Part shown: one piece after another, positions 36,137-47,324 of the stretch | Numbering within the stretch: the stretch's first letter is position 1 | How the letters are laid out: every line of letters begins with the position of its first letter | Source: Planoprotostelium fungivorum | Lineage: Eukaryota > Evosea > Variosea > Cavosteliida > Cavosteliaceae | Direction of reading: 5' to 3' | Assembly: GCA_003024175.1 (NCBI GenBank) | Contig: MDYQ01000116.1 | Span: forward strand, 1-64,000 | DNA length: 64,000 nt | Position numbers and translations under genes: made by a program | The notes under the pieces: model-generated | What the model saw: only the letters and a program-made list of their open reading frames with translations | The model's database searches: none | Told to the model about the DNA's origin: nothing

Positions 36137-38919
36137 ATGTACAGGCTGTTACCCGCTGTCTTCTTCCTCTTTGGCTGGATTCAAGCCGAGCAAGTGTCGC
36201 TCACGGCCACGTTCCGTGATGTCTGGCCTTGCGCCGCGAATGCCTTCAGCTCACCCGCTCCATACGCGTGTGGACAGAAGACGAAGGATGGAGTCGACTG
36301 CACGAAGAACCTCTGCAGCCAGAATTTTGAGTATCGTGACTTTGGCCAGGTGAAACAACTCAATGAGAGGTTGTCTTCTGACATCAGTTCGAGGTCTACA
36401 GTGGTGACAGTCCAGACCCAGGCATCGTCCAGAACGCATTGGACTCGGACAACAAGCCTCAGTTCAACCCAAACTACAAGGGAAGGTCCATCATCGATTC
36501 TAAGGAATTCCCCCAGTGGTTTCGCACCACTCCAAACTTCAACTTTCCCATCACCCAAAATCTCACCTTCTTCAACTGTGATCCAAAGAAAACGAGTGGA
36601 TGTGACGACCGTCTATTTGTGAGTTAAGGAGATGGTGAATGATGCTGAGGAGACCAGGTGAAAGACAATAAATGGAACCCCAACACTGGTGCAGGCTATT
36701 GGTGAGAACTCCATCTTGGATCCCACGTTACGCGCATCATACATGTGATTAAACGATGGACAGGCCTTTGGACCAACAAGGATGGGGAGATTGGTGGAAC
36801 CTTCCGGTATCCAAACAGGACCATAACTTTGGTAAGATCCATCCGTGGTCGATCCATCGCTGAAATGATTCTCACAGGTTTCACCATGGAGATCGCCACA
36901 CGTTTCGTATACAGAGGAGGAGAGGTAGAAGCATCCCTCTCGAATCGAAAACTGAATTGAATCAGATCTTCACCTTCAATGGAGATGACGATCTGTGGAT
37001 CTTCATCAAGTGAGTAACTTCTTCTCAGCGAGAAGATTGACTCTCTGCAGCTACAAACTGGTCATCGATCTTGGAGGTGTTCACAACGGTCTACAACGCA
37101 CCATCAACCTGGGTGAGCCACCCCCACCCTCCTTTTCATTCCACTGACGCGTTGTAGATTCACTCGGCTTGACGGTCAACCGCTCCTACCCCTTCCACAT
37201 GTTCTACTGCGAGGTGACTCCATCATCATCATCGTCGCATGACATCCGACAGCGACACACACCCGGAAGTGGCTTCTATGCCTCCACCTCCGTCGGCTTT
37301 ACGTGTGACAAGATCGATCGATGCTCCATCTGCTGGGGTGACGGACAGAGCTGCTGCACTTGCGACGACAGCGACGTGTGCACCATCGACAGCTGCGACC
37401 CCAACTCCGTCGATCAGAAGTGCATCCACACTCCCATCGATTGTGACGACAAGAACCAATGCACGAGGGACTCTTGTAAGAACGGCTGTCAGCACGTGGA
37501 TACGTCGGCCGATTGTAATCTATCGGACAAGTGTTACAACTACGGATGCTCCAGCAAGAGTGGATGTTTCTCGCAGAAGGTGAGAGGAGGGGAGAGGAAG
37601 AGGCTGACGTGAACAGAAAGGTGGATGTGAGTCGGACATCTGCACAAAGAGGACGTGCAATCCATCCGATGGATCTTGCACGGAAGTCGATGCTTGCCCT
37701 AAGAATGTCGCCTGTCAACAGTACGTCGGATGTTCCCTCAGCCAGGGCTGTCAGTACAAGCCTCTCGACTGCAGTAACCCCGTGGAATGTGGATGGGGAT
37801 ATTGTGACAAGACTTCTGGACAATGTAACAAGGGAGTGCTGGACATCAACACCTGCAAGGGATGCAACAGCTCCACCTGTAAACCCGAGAATCAGTGCAG
37901 GGTGAGATTTCATCGAGATTTCCCTTCGTCTGACCGTTGTAGTTGGCCTACTGTGACGGCACAGGAACCTGTCAGCACACCGACAAGTGCGTCAGCCCTT
38001 CTCCCTGTCTCAACGTCACCTGCGATATGACCACCGGTGAATGCTCCACCGTACCCGCCTGTCACACCGACGACAAGGTCTGCAAGCCAAAGACATGCAC
38101 GGTCGTCGGCAACTCTTTCACCTGCTCCGATGCCGTCGATCCCTGTGACGACGGTAACGCTTGCACCATCGACACTTGCACTGCCGTGGACGGTAACGCC
38201 ACCTGCACCAATCAACTCCAGACGAACCCTGATCCTTGCATCGTGGACACTTGTGTGAACAAGACCATCGTGCAGGTGCCTTTCGTCTGCTCCAACGAGG
38301 ACAAGTGTCTGGTGAGGGTGGAGAGTTGTAGTGGGAGGCTGATGGAAGCAGGACGTACAATGTGAGTCTGGCGTGGGGTGTGTGACGAAGAACGTGACGA
38401 TACCGGATTACGGAAACAAGTGCATCATCACCGACTGCGATCGTGATGTGAGATGTGAAGATGAGATGAGAGAGCTGATGATGACAGATCGGCATATTCA
38501 ATACGACCTACCCTTGCTCTCCCTCTGATCGCTGTAAATGTGATCCTACGGTGAGACATTGATCGTGAGAGGAGGAATGACAAGTGACAGGATGGATGTC
38601 AGTGTCAGCCTCTATCGATCGGAGCTATAGCGGGTATCAGTGCTGGTGCGGTGGCTGGTGCAGGTATGTAGTTCTTCAGCATCAAGACGTCGACAAGAGG
38701 ACGGTCTGACACTACAACAGTGGTCGGAGGAGTCGCTGGAGCAGCCGTACTGGGTCTGGCAGGCAAGAAGGGGTTCGACTACTTCCAGGCAGGAAACATA
38801 GCCTCAGGAGGTGTTCAGGTGAAGTGATGTGCCTCAACAACACCTTCTCATCGGTTTGACAGAACAATCCTCTGTACGAGACCAACGTCGGTTCGCACGT
38901 CAATCCTCTGGCAGAATGA
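36137..38919 (+). CDS. PA14/fibro-slime type I membrane protein with slime-mould Cys repeats and an integrin-beta-like NPLY tail
   Basis: The start at 36137 gives a signal peptide (MYRLLPAVFFLFGWIQA). A PA14/fibro-slime domain follows: VSLTATFRDVWPCAANAF, FEVYSGDSPDPGIVQNALDS, FNPNYKGRSIIDSKEFPQWF, then FTFNGDDDLWIFINYKLVID with LGGVHNG. This is the ectodomain of Dictyostelium Psi (prespore-cell-inducing) proteins. The Cys-rich part contains Dicty_CTDC-type repeats (DDSDVCTIDSCDP, CDDGNACTIDTC). At the C-terminus GCQCQPLSIGAIAGISAGAV begins a Gly/Ala-zipper membrane helix, followed by KKGFDYFQAGN and NNPLYETNVGSHVNPLAE. A glycine-rich helix plus NPxY is how Dictyostelium Sib (integrin-beta-like) proteins end, where the tail binds talin. 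The protein may thus be an adhesion or phagocytosis receptor. About twelve short introns. Confidence 0.85.
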
Positions 38920-39140
38920 TCTATAAACATTTTATCCTTCATCGCCGTCCATGTTGTTCTCCTCTTTGTGTCAAGGCGCGTTTTCATCCTTTTTCATCTG
39001 AAGTCACGTGACTTCGTAGATGTGTATGAATAATTTGTAGATTGGAAATTGGGGAACCTGCCCCTCCCCACCAACTGTCGGCACACCAACAATTAAGAAG
39101 CACCATCAGTGAAGCTGACAGACTGATTCGTGCAGAAGGT

Positions 39141-40633
39141 ATGGCAGACGATTCGATTCGATGGATGAACGTTGTGGTCCTCAGCCACGGCATCGACGCA
39201 CCACTTGGCAACACCGACAGAGACATGCACTACATCGCAGATCGTCTCAGAGACATTCCAGACTTCGATCTGATAGTATCCTCTTAATCATCATCATCTC
39301 CAATACGTGGGGGTGGTGCAATTTCGTCACCATCTCATCACTACGACCAGATGGCAATCGACTTCAATGGCCGACAGAACTGTGCCAATTCTGATAAATA
39401 CTTCCTTGACTAAAAGATCGATGCAGAAGACAATCACGGTAGAACCAGAGAAGGTATAGATGTTTGTGGCAAGAGATTGGCAGCAGAGGTACATCACATC
39501 ACACCCCATCGCCAATAACGAAGCACGTAGGTCATCGAAGTATTGGAATACCAAAAGAAACACGTTCACTTTCGTCTGTCGTTGATCGGGCATTCTCTCG
39601 GTGGCCTCATCATACGCAGCTGCCTGAAACATCTCTACGAAAAAGAATCCACCTGGAGTCGCATAGTACCAGTCGTGAGCATACACTGAAGACCGTGACA
39701 TTCGATTGATGCATTATAGTCGTACATGTCTCTGACAACCCCACATCTGGGCGTCAGGCGACCGACTGGCCTGTTTAATTATTTCATCGATTTTGTGGCA
39801 AGACTGTGGTACAATGGGAGGACGAGTGAGATCATCACTTGTAGATCGTTGCAGTCTAATGAAATGCCAGTGTCAGAGCTGGTGTTAGAAGATCAGGACG
39901 AGACCGGGATCCCACTTCTCTTCAGAATGTCCGATCCAGGTACGTCTACAATGTTTCGTTCGCCTGCGACCCTTACGTACACACAGACGGACCGTACATG
40001 AAGGCCCTCGCCTCTTTTTCCCACAGGTACCTCTTTGCCATCACGCAGAATGACATCGTAGTCCCCTACTGCTCTGCTTCCATGTCTTCTCACAATCCAT
40101 ACGCCGTTCAGTGAGCCCATCACCGCTCATCTTCACCACAAGCATCATGTCTCATGCGATGTTTAGATCGAAACCTCTGAGTCATCGCATCATCGGCCAT
40201 TCTGGCTTTCCCAAGCACTTGTCCGGTGGCGAACATCTCTCTTCGGTCGATGAAGCGGGTCACTGTCCTCTATCTGCCCTATCCGCCCTGCCAGGCTTCG
40301 AGAGGGCCGAAGATATCGACCGCAGCTTCCGTCAGCACGATCCCCACTACGAGTTGGAGTATTCCCCCCGGATGGTCCTCGAGCTGAACAGCTTACACTG
40401 GCGGAGAGTCGATTTGGAATTCAACGGACACGTGGGTCATCGATCTATAGATAATACGAGATGAAGAAGAAAAATCTAAACCGATGGGACAGTTCTCACA
40501 CGACTTTGTCATCCGAAAGGCCACGATTCCATTTGTGGTGGATGCAAATGAGGCGGGAGAGTTTGCCGCGCAAAAGTTTTTGGGACTCCTGCAGCACGAC
40601 CACGAGGAGGCCAGAGCAGAGAAGAGGGAGTAG
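39141..40633 (+). CDS. DUF676-type serine esterase/lipase (ROG1-like)
   Basis: An alpha/beta-hydrolase of the DUF676 family, whose members include yeast Rog1 lipases. The opening strand and oxyanion loop read WMNVVVLSHGIDAPLGNTDR, followed by the DMHYIADRLRDIPD helix. The nucleophile elbow is SLIGHSLGGLIIRSCLKHL (Ser in GHSLGG). After an intron comes YMSLTTPHLGVRRPTG with NYFIDFVAR, the usual post-elbow helix. Later blocks: KALASFSHRYLFAITQNDIV with VPYCSASM (acid region), and SHDFVIRKATIPFVVDANEA near the end with a His (SHDF) that could complete the triad. The start is uncertain: the frame is open from about 39022 without an ATG, so an upstream exon is possible; ATG 39141 is the first internal start. 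The stop is TAG 40631-40633. Confidence 0.78.
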
Positions 40634-40803
40634 AGGGTGCAGGCATCTTAGAGAGAGACCAGGGAAGTGTAACGTTCACACGAAAGTTGCGAATGAAAAG
40701 AACAAGAGTCGTTGTTGTTATGACGACCGGAAGGACGTTTAGGTAGCACCCACTTTCTAGAAAACCGGGTCGCAGACAAGAGAAGCATCGATTGTCTATC
40801 GAC

Positions 40804-43496
40804 ATGAGCACCGCATCGTATTCAAAGTTCAGGGCGATGCTGCCGGAGCACGAAGCGTCAGCGACACATCTCAAAGATATGAAGGGATGTCTATCGGTGA
40901 ACGTGATTGAAGCGGAGGGAATATGGAAGGACGATCAACCTGCTTCGGTTTATGTTCGTGTTGGCCATGGCAAATACATGCACACAAAGAGCGTCAAGAG
41001 GCACAGAGACACTCCCCCCGTCTGGAACCAGACCCTCGAATGTGAGTCCATCTTTCTCTTCTCTCACCCTCTCATCCTCTCATAGGGGATAGTGTCACGA
41101 TCACGCCCAAGCACCAACTCAAGTTTACTCTATATAAGAAGGGTGAGAAACACCAGCTATCTCCCTCTTTCGATGGTTGACGCGATCTCAGCCTTGATTG
41201 GAAAGGATGTCCATATGGGATTGGGCCGTGTCTCCACAGAGCACATCTTAGCCAACGAAGTCATCGAGAGATGGGTGGATCTCTCCCCAGGCAAGAACAA
41301 GAAGCGTCAAGTATCCGGCTCCATCCACATTCGCATTCACTTCCGTTCAAATGACGTCCGTGAACATTGCACCATCTCTTCTCCTCGCTGATCGAGAGAC
41401 AGAGACCCAAGGCCGTCAGACCTTCCAGCATGCAGATCGCAGCGCCCCTCGTACCTTCACCAAAGGCACCCGAATCACCTCGATCCAAGCCCGTATCACC
41501 TCGCATCGTCGAGTCAGAGACGGAGAGCTCAGAGTTGTCCTCTTCAGACGATGAATACGTTCCACCCGTATTCCAAGACAACTCTGCCATTCCAGAGTGA
41601 GATCATCATTCCATCTCCTCACCTCTTCCATCATCTCCATCACGAACGTGATTGACGATCATCAGGAGCACGGAGAGCAGCCGTCCTCCCAGCCCCGCTC
41701 CACCCATCGAGGAAGAAGAAGAAGAGCCACAGACACGCAGCCGAAAGGTCAGCATGAGCGGCCCTGGTCCCCTCTTTGACCCCAAATTGCCCCCCGGAAC
41801 CATCACTTACCTCGATGAAGACGATGACAGCTTCAGACACCCCGACCCAGACCCCTCTGCCAACTACGGCCCTCTCTCCGCACCCTCCGACGATGAAGAA
41901 GTGGAGGTGCGTCATCTACATCGATGTAGATGCACATTAAATCCTCCCAGGAGAAGCCGGTCATGCGTTGGGCCGTCGCAGCGGGAACACTTCGTCCCCG
42001 GTCAGGATCTACCATCAAGTCCAAGAGAACTGTTCTACCCAACCGTGTGAACCGTATGGCCACCATGAGGAAATTAGAGAAAGAGCCAGAAGACAAACCA
42101 GAGAACGTCAGCCCCTCCGTGGCTCGCAAGAAACTGTGGGGTGAGACGATGAAGAAGCCGAGGGGTGCCGTGGGAACGAAAGAGGTGGAGATAGAGGCCA
42201 CTCAGGAGGTAGGATGACGTAGAATGACGTGAGATGACGTGGACAAGGAAAAGTTAGATTCGACCACGGCTGGATGGGCCACTGATGTGTACGAACTCAA
42301 TTCGGAGGGTCTCGTACACGTTCCACCAGAGAAGGCGGGTTACCTCAACCGTAACTCCGGTTACGTCATTCGAAGGGTGAGCGTACTGTACGTACGTACG
42401 TCTGACACCCCTCGAGAAAACGACGGACGTGGGTACGGGGAAGGTCAAATACACGATCTACTCTTGGTCGGGTCACAAGACACCCCCCGACATGATCGAT
42501 CTGATGTACACCAAGGCAGAGTCTCTGCGAACCGGTGAATATGCAGGAGCCATCATCAGGAAGCAGGTGAGGGTGTGGCAGGTTGTAGATGGACTGACGG
42601 GGATAGCACCAAGGACTCGAGACGAAAGAGTTTCTGGGAAGTTTCCCGGAAAATTGGATCAATTATGCACCGTTCGATGATGTCGCAGTGAAGGCAACGA
42701 GAGTGTTACGTATCAAGGGACGTAAGTACTTACGTGTGGTCGCCGAGGCGGTGGGTGTTTCATCTGAATGAAACGATCTCACGTGTACAGGCGGGACAGC
42801 CCTGCATTTGCGCGGGAGAATGTCTGGTCCTGTTGACACCCGATGCTCTGTGGCAGTGGAACGGCTCTCAAGCCTCTGCCGTCAATCGCAGACTCGCGAA
42901 TGACGTGAGAATGCGAATCTGCGATAGACAGAGTTGACTCGTTGTAGATCGTCCGCAAGCTCGTCACCGACAAGACCGGAAAGGCCAAGCCCATCATCAT
43001 CGGTGACTGGAATTCGCGATTCGCATCCGCGCTGACGTGACTTCAGATCAGGGTGAAGAGCAGTTTGAGTTCTGGGACGCTCTGGGAGGTAGATGTCTCC
43101 CCACACCTGCTGACCCCGAAGAAGACTTTGTCACTGATGAAGAATTACGCGAGGAGAGAAAGCTGTTCAAGTGAGTCCCATCGAAATGAAACGTCTCCTT
43201 CATGGACTGATGAGGGCAGACTGATATCGAATGGAGTGAGAGTGCACTGGTCCGTTCTGGCCGAAGGAGGAGAGATCAATGGACAGCACCTGCTGAACAC
43301 CAGTCAGTGTCTCCTCTTGGACGTGGAGGCTGACATCTTCGTGTGGCTGGGTAAGGGAGCTCAGGCTGTGGCCAAGAAGATCGCGGTGGAGAGAGCCAAG
43401 GAGTACGCAGAGAGAACGAGCAGAACGGCTCCCATCATTGAGATTGACGAGGGATTCGAGACGGAGTACTTCAAGGTCTTGTTGGGCGTCCTTTAA
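40804..43496 (+). CDS. C2 domain plus gelsolin repeats (villin/gelsolin-family actin regulator)
   Basis: The start MSTASYSKFRAMLPEHEASA is at 40804. Residues 25-150 form a C2 domain: KGCLSVNVIEAEGIWKDDQP, YVRVGHGKYMHTKSVKRHRD with PPVWNQTLE. A disordered, Ser/Pro/Glu-rich linker follows (SPKAPESPRSKPVSPR, PPSPAPPIEEEEEEP). The C-terminal half has three gelsolin-type repeats: VYELNSEGLVHVPPEKAGYL with SGYVIRR and YTIYSWSGHKTPPDM; AGQPCICAGECLVLLTPDAL; and LISNGVRVHWSVLAEGG, LLNTSQCLLLDVEADIFVWL with GKGAQAVAKKIAVERAKEYA. Gelsolin repeats bind, cap or sever actin with calcium. No villin headpiece is seen. Introns include a perfect 20-nt palindrome (41913-41932). The TAA (43494-43496) overlaps AATAAA (43496-43501) by one base. 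Confidence 0.86.
41907..41950 (+). repeat. 44-nt intron containing a 20-nt perfect palindrome
   Basis: CATCTACATCGATGTAGATG (41913-41932) is flanked by GTG of the donor on one side and CAC on the other, so the whole 5' half of this C2-gelsolin intron can fold back on itself. Confidence 0.85.
42212..42231 (+). repeat. 20-nt intron word shared with another gene (copy 2)
   Basis: GGATGACGTAGAATGACGTG in a C2-gelsolin intron, followed by a third GATGACGTG unit, so it is itself a short tandem of GA(A/G)ATGACGT. Confidence 0.85.
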
Positions 43497-43584
43497 ATAA
43501 ATGTTTCGTCGCATGTCTTTCATCATCGGCATCACGCCAAGCACGAGGCTCTAAAATTCATAAAACACGAAGAACGTCCGTCAT

Positions 43585-46500
43585 TTATTTGGGTGCGAGG
43601 TTTCCGTTGACACAGTTGTATCGAGTGGTATCATAGCACACGCTGTTGCAGCTGGCGGCACCTGCACCGCACAAGTACACCTTTCCGTTGGCCTTATCTA
43701 CGCCACACGTGTAGGTGGAGGGTGAGTAACACATGTTCCCTCTCAGCGCGTCAGGGCAGCACGAGGCAGCCCCACAGGTTCCAGCGGGACACTGAGGTAC
43801 GGAGCTCGTTGTAGTAGGTACAGAGCTGGTAGTCGGCAGAGCAGTCGATGATGTGGCGCGAGATGAAGATGATGTCGGCTGAGCTGTTGATGATGTCGGC
43901 TGAGCGGTCGATGATGTGGCGCGAGATGATGATGTCGGCTGCACGGTCGATGAAGGTTGACCGGTGGAGGATGTGCCAGAAAAGTTGTTGTTGTAGACTT
44001 GAGTGACCTCGGCAGAGCTGAGTCTCTTGCTGAAGATGACAAACTCGTCCATGGCACCGATGACTCCATCTGGTTGCGTGTTGTCCGATCCGACAAAGAG
44101 TTGCTCTGCGGCGGGTAGAACGGAGCTGAGGCCATTTCGGGTGCCTTGACTGACACCGTTGAAGAAGAGCTCGGCGGTGTCTGCTCCGTTAAATGCCACG
44201 GCCACGTGGAACCAAGAGCCGTACGGTACGTTCAGGTTGGCCCAGTTGGCCACCTTATCTCCGCTGCTGACGAAGGAGAACTGTCTCATGGTGGGATAAT
44301 GCTCCAATTGCCAACCTGTCACATGTCAGTCTGACACATCTGACGTGGGAATGTCACCTGTGGAGCCGAACCAGCTGACCTTGGAGGAAGCGATCTTCAT
44401 TCGGACGTCGACGGCTGCGGGAATATTGAGCCAAGTGGCCACGGTAAACTGTCCGGTCAACCCTTGTCCGTTGTTGACTTGGTAGGTGCTGAGTTGGCTG
44501 CTCTGCACCAATTTTAAGGCGTTTCCGTATTTTCCGGTAGTGGAAGAGAGACCGGATCCCTTGGGAACACCGTATCGGTTGTTACCCGAACGGTCGGGGG
44601 TGTTGGGTGTCAAGGTCTCAAAGGGGTAGTACACGAAGATGGGCAGGCTGGAGGATTGGCTCGTTGTAGATGGGGTCACGGTGGTGGTGGGAGTGACGGA
44701 GGTGGTGGGGGTGGCAGTGGTGGATTGTCTCGTCGTGGAGATGGAAGGTGTGTTCAACTGAACAGTTCAGCCCACGAGCGGAGAATTCGATGAAAACTCA
44801 CCGCGTTGGCCAGTAGATCGGCACCCTTAGCACCGATGGCCATGATGACTGCCACGGGGTGACAGGGGACAGATGCGGGCAGGATGGATGCATCTACAAC
44901 GTGGACGTTCTTCGTTCCTCTCAGTCTCAGAGTGTCGGGGGTGACACCTGTCACGTGTCAGACTCTTCCATCTGACATGTACAGGTCATACCTCCTACGT
45001 CCTCGGTGCTACCGGCTTGAAGGGGTACAGTTCCGGTGTAGTGATTCATGATGAAGCCAGAAGTGGCCAGCCCATCGATGGTCTGTCCTCTCACCCAGTT
45101 GCGAATGGAGTTCTATTTTTAGGTCAGGCGGGTTGTAGATGAGGTTGTAGACGACTCACTCTGTCCGTGGTGCTGAAGGAGTTGGGTTGCTTGCCTCCGG
45201 GACCGAAGGCGAATCTCAAATTGGGTGTCTTGGCGACCAACTGTCACACGTCAATCTGACACCTGTCATCGTTCACCCACCGTGTTAGCGAACAAGTAGA
45301 GGGCGTCGGTCAACTTCTCAACGTCGTTGTCGTTGAGGTAGAGTCCACCAGGTGATTGGATGTTCATGTTGCTGTCCAGTCTGACGCTTCCCTTGCTGGT
45401 GGGATTCATCAACATGAGAACGGCCTGGAAGTCAGTGGGTCCGTTGTAGGTGGATGGGCCTCCGGGTCCGTTGGGGTTGACGAATAACTGGACGTGTCAT
45501 CGAATTTTCCGTGGAATTTCTCTCACCTCGACGTCGGGGTAAGAGGAGGTGGGGGTCTTGAAGTGGGAGACGACAACGGGACCGTACTGAGAGAAAGCTC
45601 CGACGCGGCTGTTGACGTAATCGTTCAATGCACTGGTGTTCGATTTACCCGGGTAATCGAAGACTTGTACGGGGGTAGCTCCGTTGTATTCCTGTACAAA
45701 ATGAGTTCCACGCGAAATTTCTGCGAGAACTCACGATGGCAGTGTTGACACCGACGTGATCGTAGAGGGAAGTACCGACGAGGGAGTTGGCTCTGACGAA
45801 ACGGACGTTGTTGGGGTTGTAAGAGAAGACGGTACCTTCCGTGTTGCTGGGACCAATACCGCTCATGTACAACAGTCTGGGTGTCATTTGAGCTGTCAGA
45901 TGTGTCAGATGTGACAGGTCATGGATGATGTACCTCCGGCTCCGACTACAACGCGACCGTTGGTGTTGAGGGAGACTTGGAGTGTGGCGCCGTTCTTTAC
46001 GTACTCTACGCCGGTTGCCACGGTGACATCCGAGCCTCCGAACAAGATGCGACGTACCTGTCATGGTGAGAAATTTCGCGTGGAATCGGATGAAAAGTCG
46101 TACCTGAGCACCGTTGATGACTTGGACGTTGGGTAGAAGAGGTTGACCGTTGGTACCGATGATGTCCTTGAGATATCCACTGATGGTACCTGTTCCATTC
46201 AGCGAGAGAAAACTCGTCGAAATCTCACCTCCTCTCTGGGCGTTACCGTCGGTGACGACGTACCTGTTCGTCTCAATCAATTGGTCCGCCTGGTCGATGG
46301 AGTACTCACGGTACGCTGTAGTATCCTGATAGACCCTGGAGTGGAGCCAAGTTGCTCGTGTCTGCCTGGGTGAATCCAGCGGCGTCGAAGCCGGTCTTCA
46401 TGACGCGGAAGATGCCATCCAAGTAATGGATGTTGTCTTTTGAGGGGGTGGGGGTGACCTTCATCTTGGATCTCAACTCGGTGAAGGTGCCGCTGAGATC

Positions 46501-47072
46501 GGATGTCCTCCATCCTTGGGGAAGATTGTCGAGGTACCAGGCGGGGGGTTGTTGAAAGAGCATGCCGTTGAATTGGGAGTTGCCTCCGTATCCTTTGCCT
46601 GAGATCTGTTGAGATGGAGGATGGAAGATGATGTGATGTACCTTGCCAGCCCAAAGTCTCGGTGATTCGGTATGGAGCACCCTGATCGGCCCAGGCTATG
46701 GCTTGGTATTCGCCTGGAACGTCGAAGATAGTCTGAGGGTTGCTGGAGCCGTCAAAGTAGTAAGGGACATTGCTTCCTCCATTCTGTTAGTCGTCAGAAT
46801 CTTCGAATGGAGTGCATAATAGAAGGAGGCTATGGACTTACGGCTTTAGCGAGAGGACCTCCGTAGTCGAAAGCGAGGAATCTGGTTACATGTGAGAAAG
46901 TGTTCGTATGATCAGAGAGAATTATGATTCTTCACCTCAAATTGGGGAAAGACTTGGCGAGCTTTGTGAGAGTGATCGAGCTGGCCGTACCCAATCCCAC
47001 AAAGATCATATCATATTGTGCGGTTACAATCGTGAGTAAGAGGAGTAGAATAAGTAGAGAGTGTCGATTCAT
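43585..47072 (-). CDS. Secreted GMC oxidoreductase fused to a LamG/concanavalin-like domain and a Cys-rich C-terminus
   Basis: The start MNRHSLLILLLLLTIVTAQY is a signal peptide at 47072. The FAD-binding fold begins DMIFVGLGTASSITLTKLAK. GMC signatures include ISGKGYGGNSQFNGMLFQQP, RVVVGAGGT with TPRLLYMSGIGPS, and the C-terminal VHVVDASILPASVPCHPVAV, where the CHP His is the expected catalytic residue. This is the flavin domain of cellobiose-dehydrogenase-like enzymes. A Thr/Ser linker leads into a LamG-type sandwich (FVYYPFETLTPNTPDRSGNN, GSWFHVAVAFNGADTAELFF, GAMDEFVIFSKRLSSAEV), then a Ser/Thr/Pro mucin-like stretch and a Cys-rich module (CPAGTCGAASCCPDAL ... YDTTRYNCVNG) resembling carbohydrate-binding modules. 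It probably acts outside the cell on sugars or wall polymers. More than fifteen short introns, many sharing GAAATTTC or TGTCAGA words. The stop lies inside AATAAA. Confidence 0.86.
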
Positions 47073-47324
47073 GGTTCGTGTCTGCGTCTATAGTATGCGT
47101 GTGCGTTGCTGTTGCGTGAAACGTGTTCGTGACTTTGTGATCTGGTGGTCTCAGCACCCAACCTGCCAACCTTCACCAGTTCTTTTCACACGATACCGTA
47201 TCTTGATGAAATTTCGCGACAAGTGTCAAAAATCAACCTTACGGACAGACTGTTTTATAGAACGAGGTCTCCTCTTCACCCCAGGAGCATGAGGTTGCTG
47301 AACATCCTCCCTCGTTCCTCCCTC

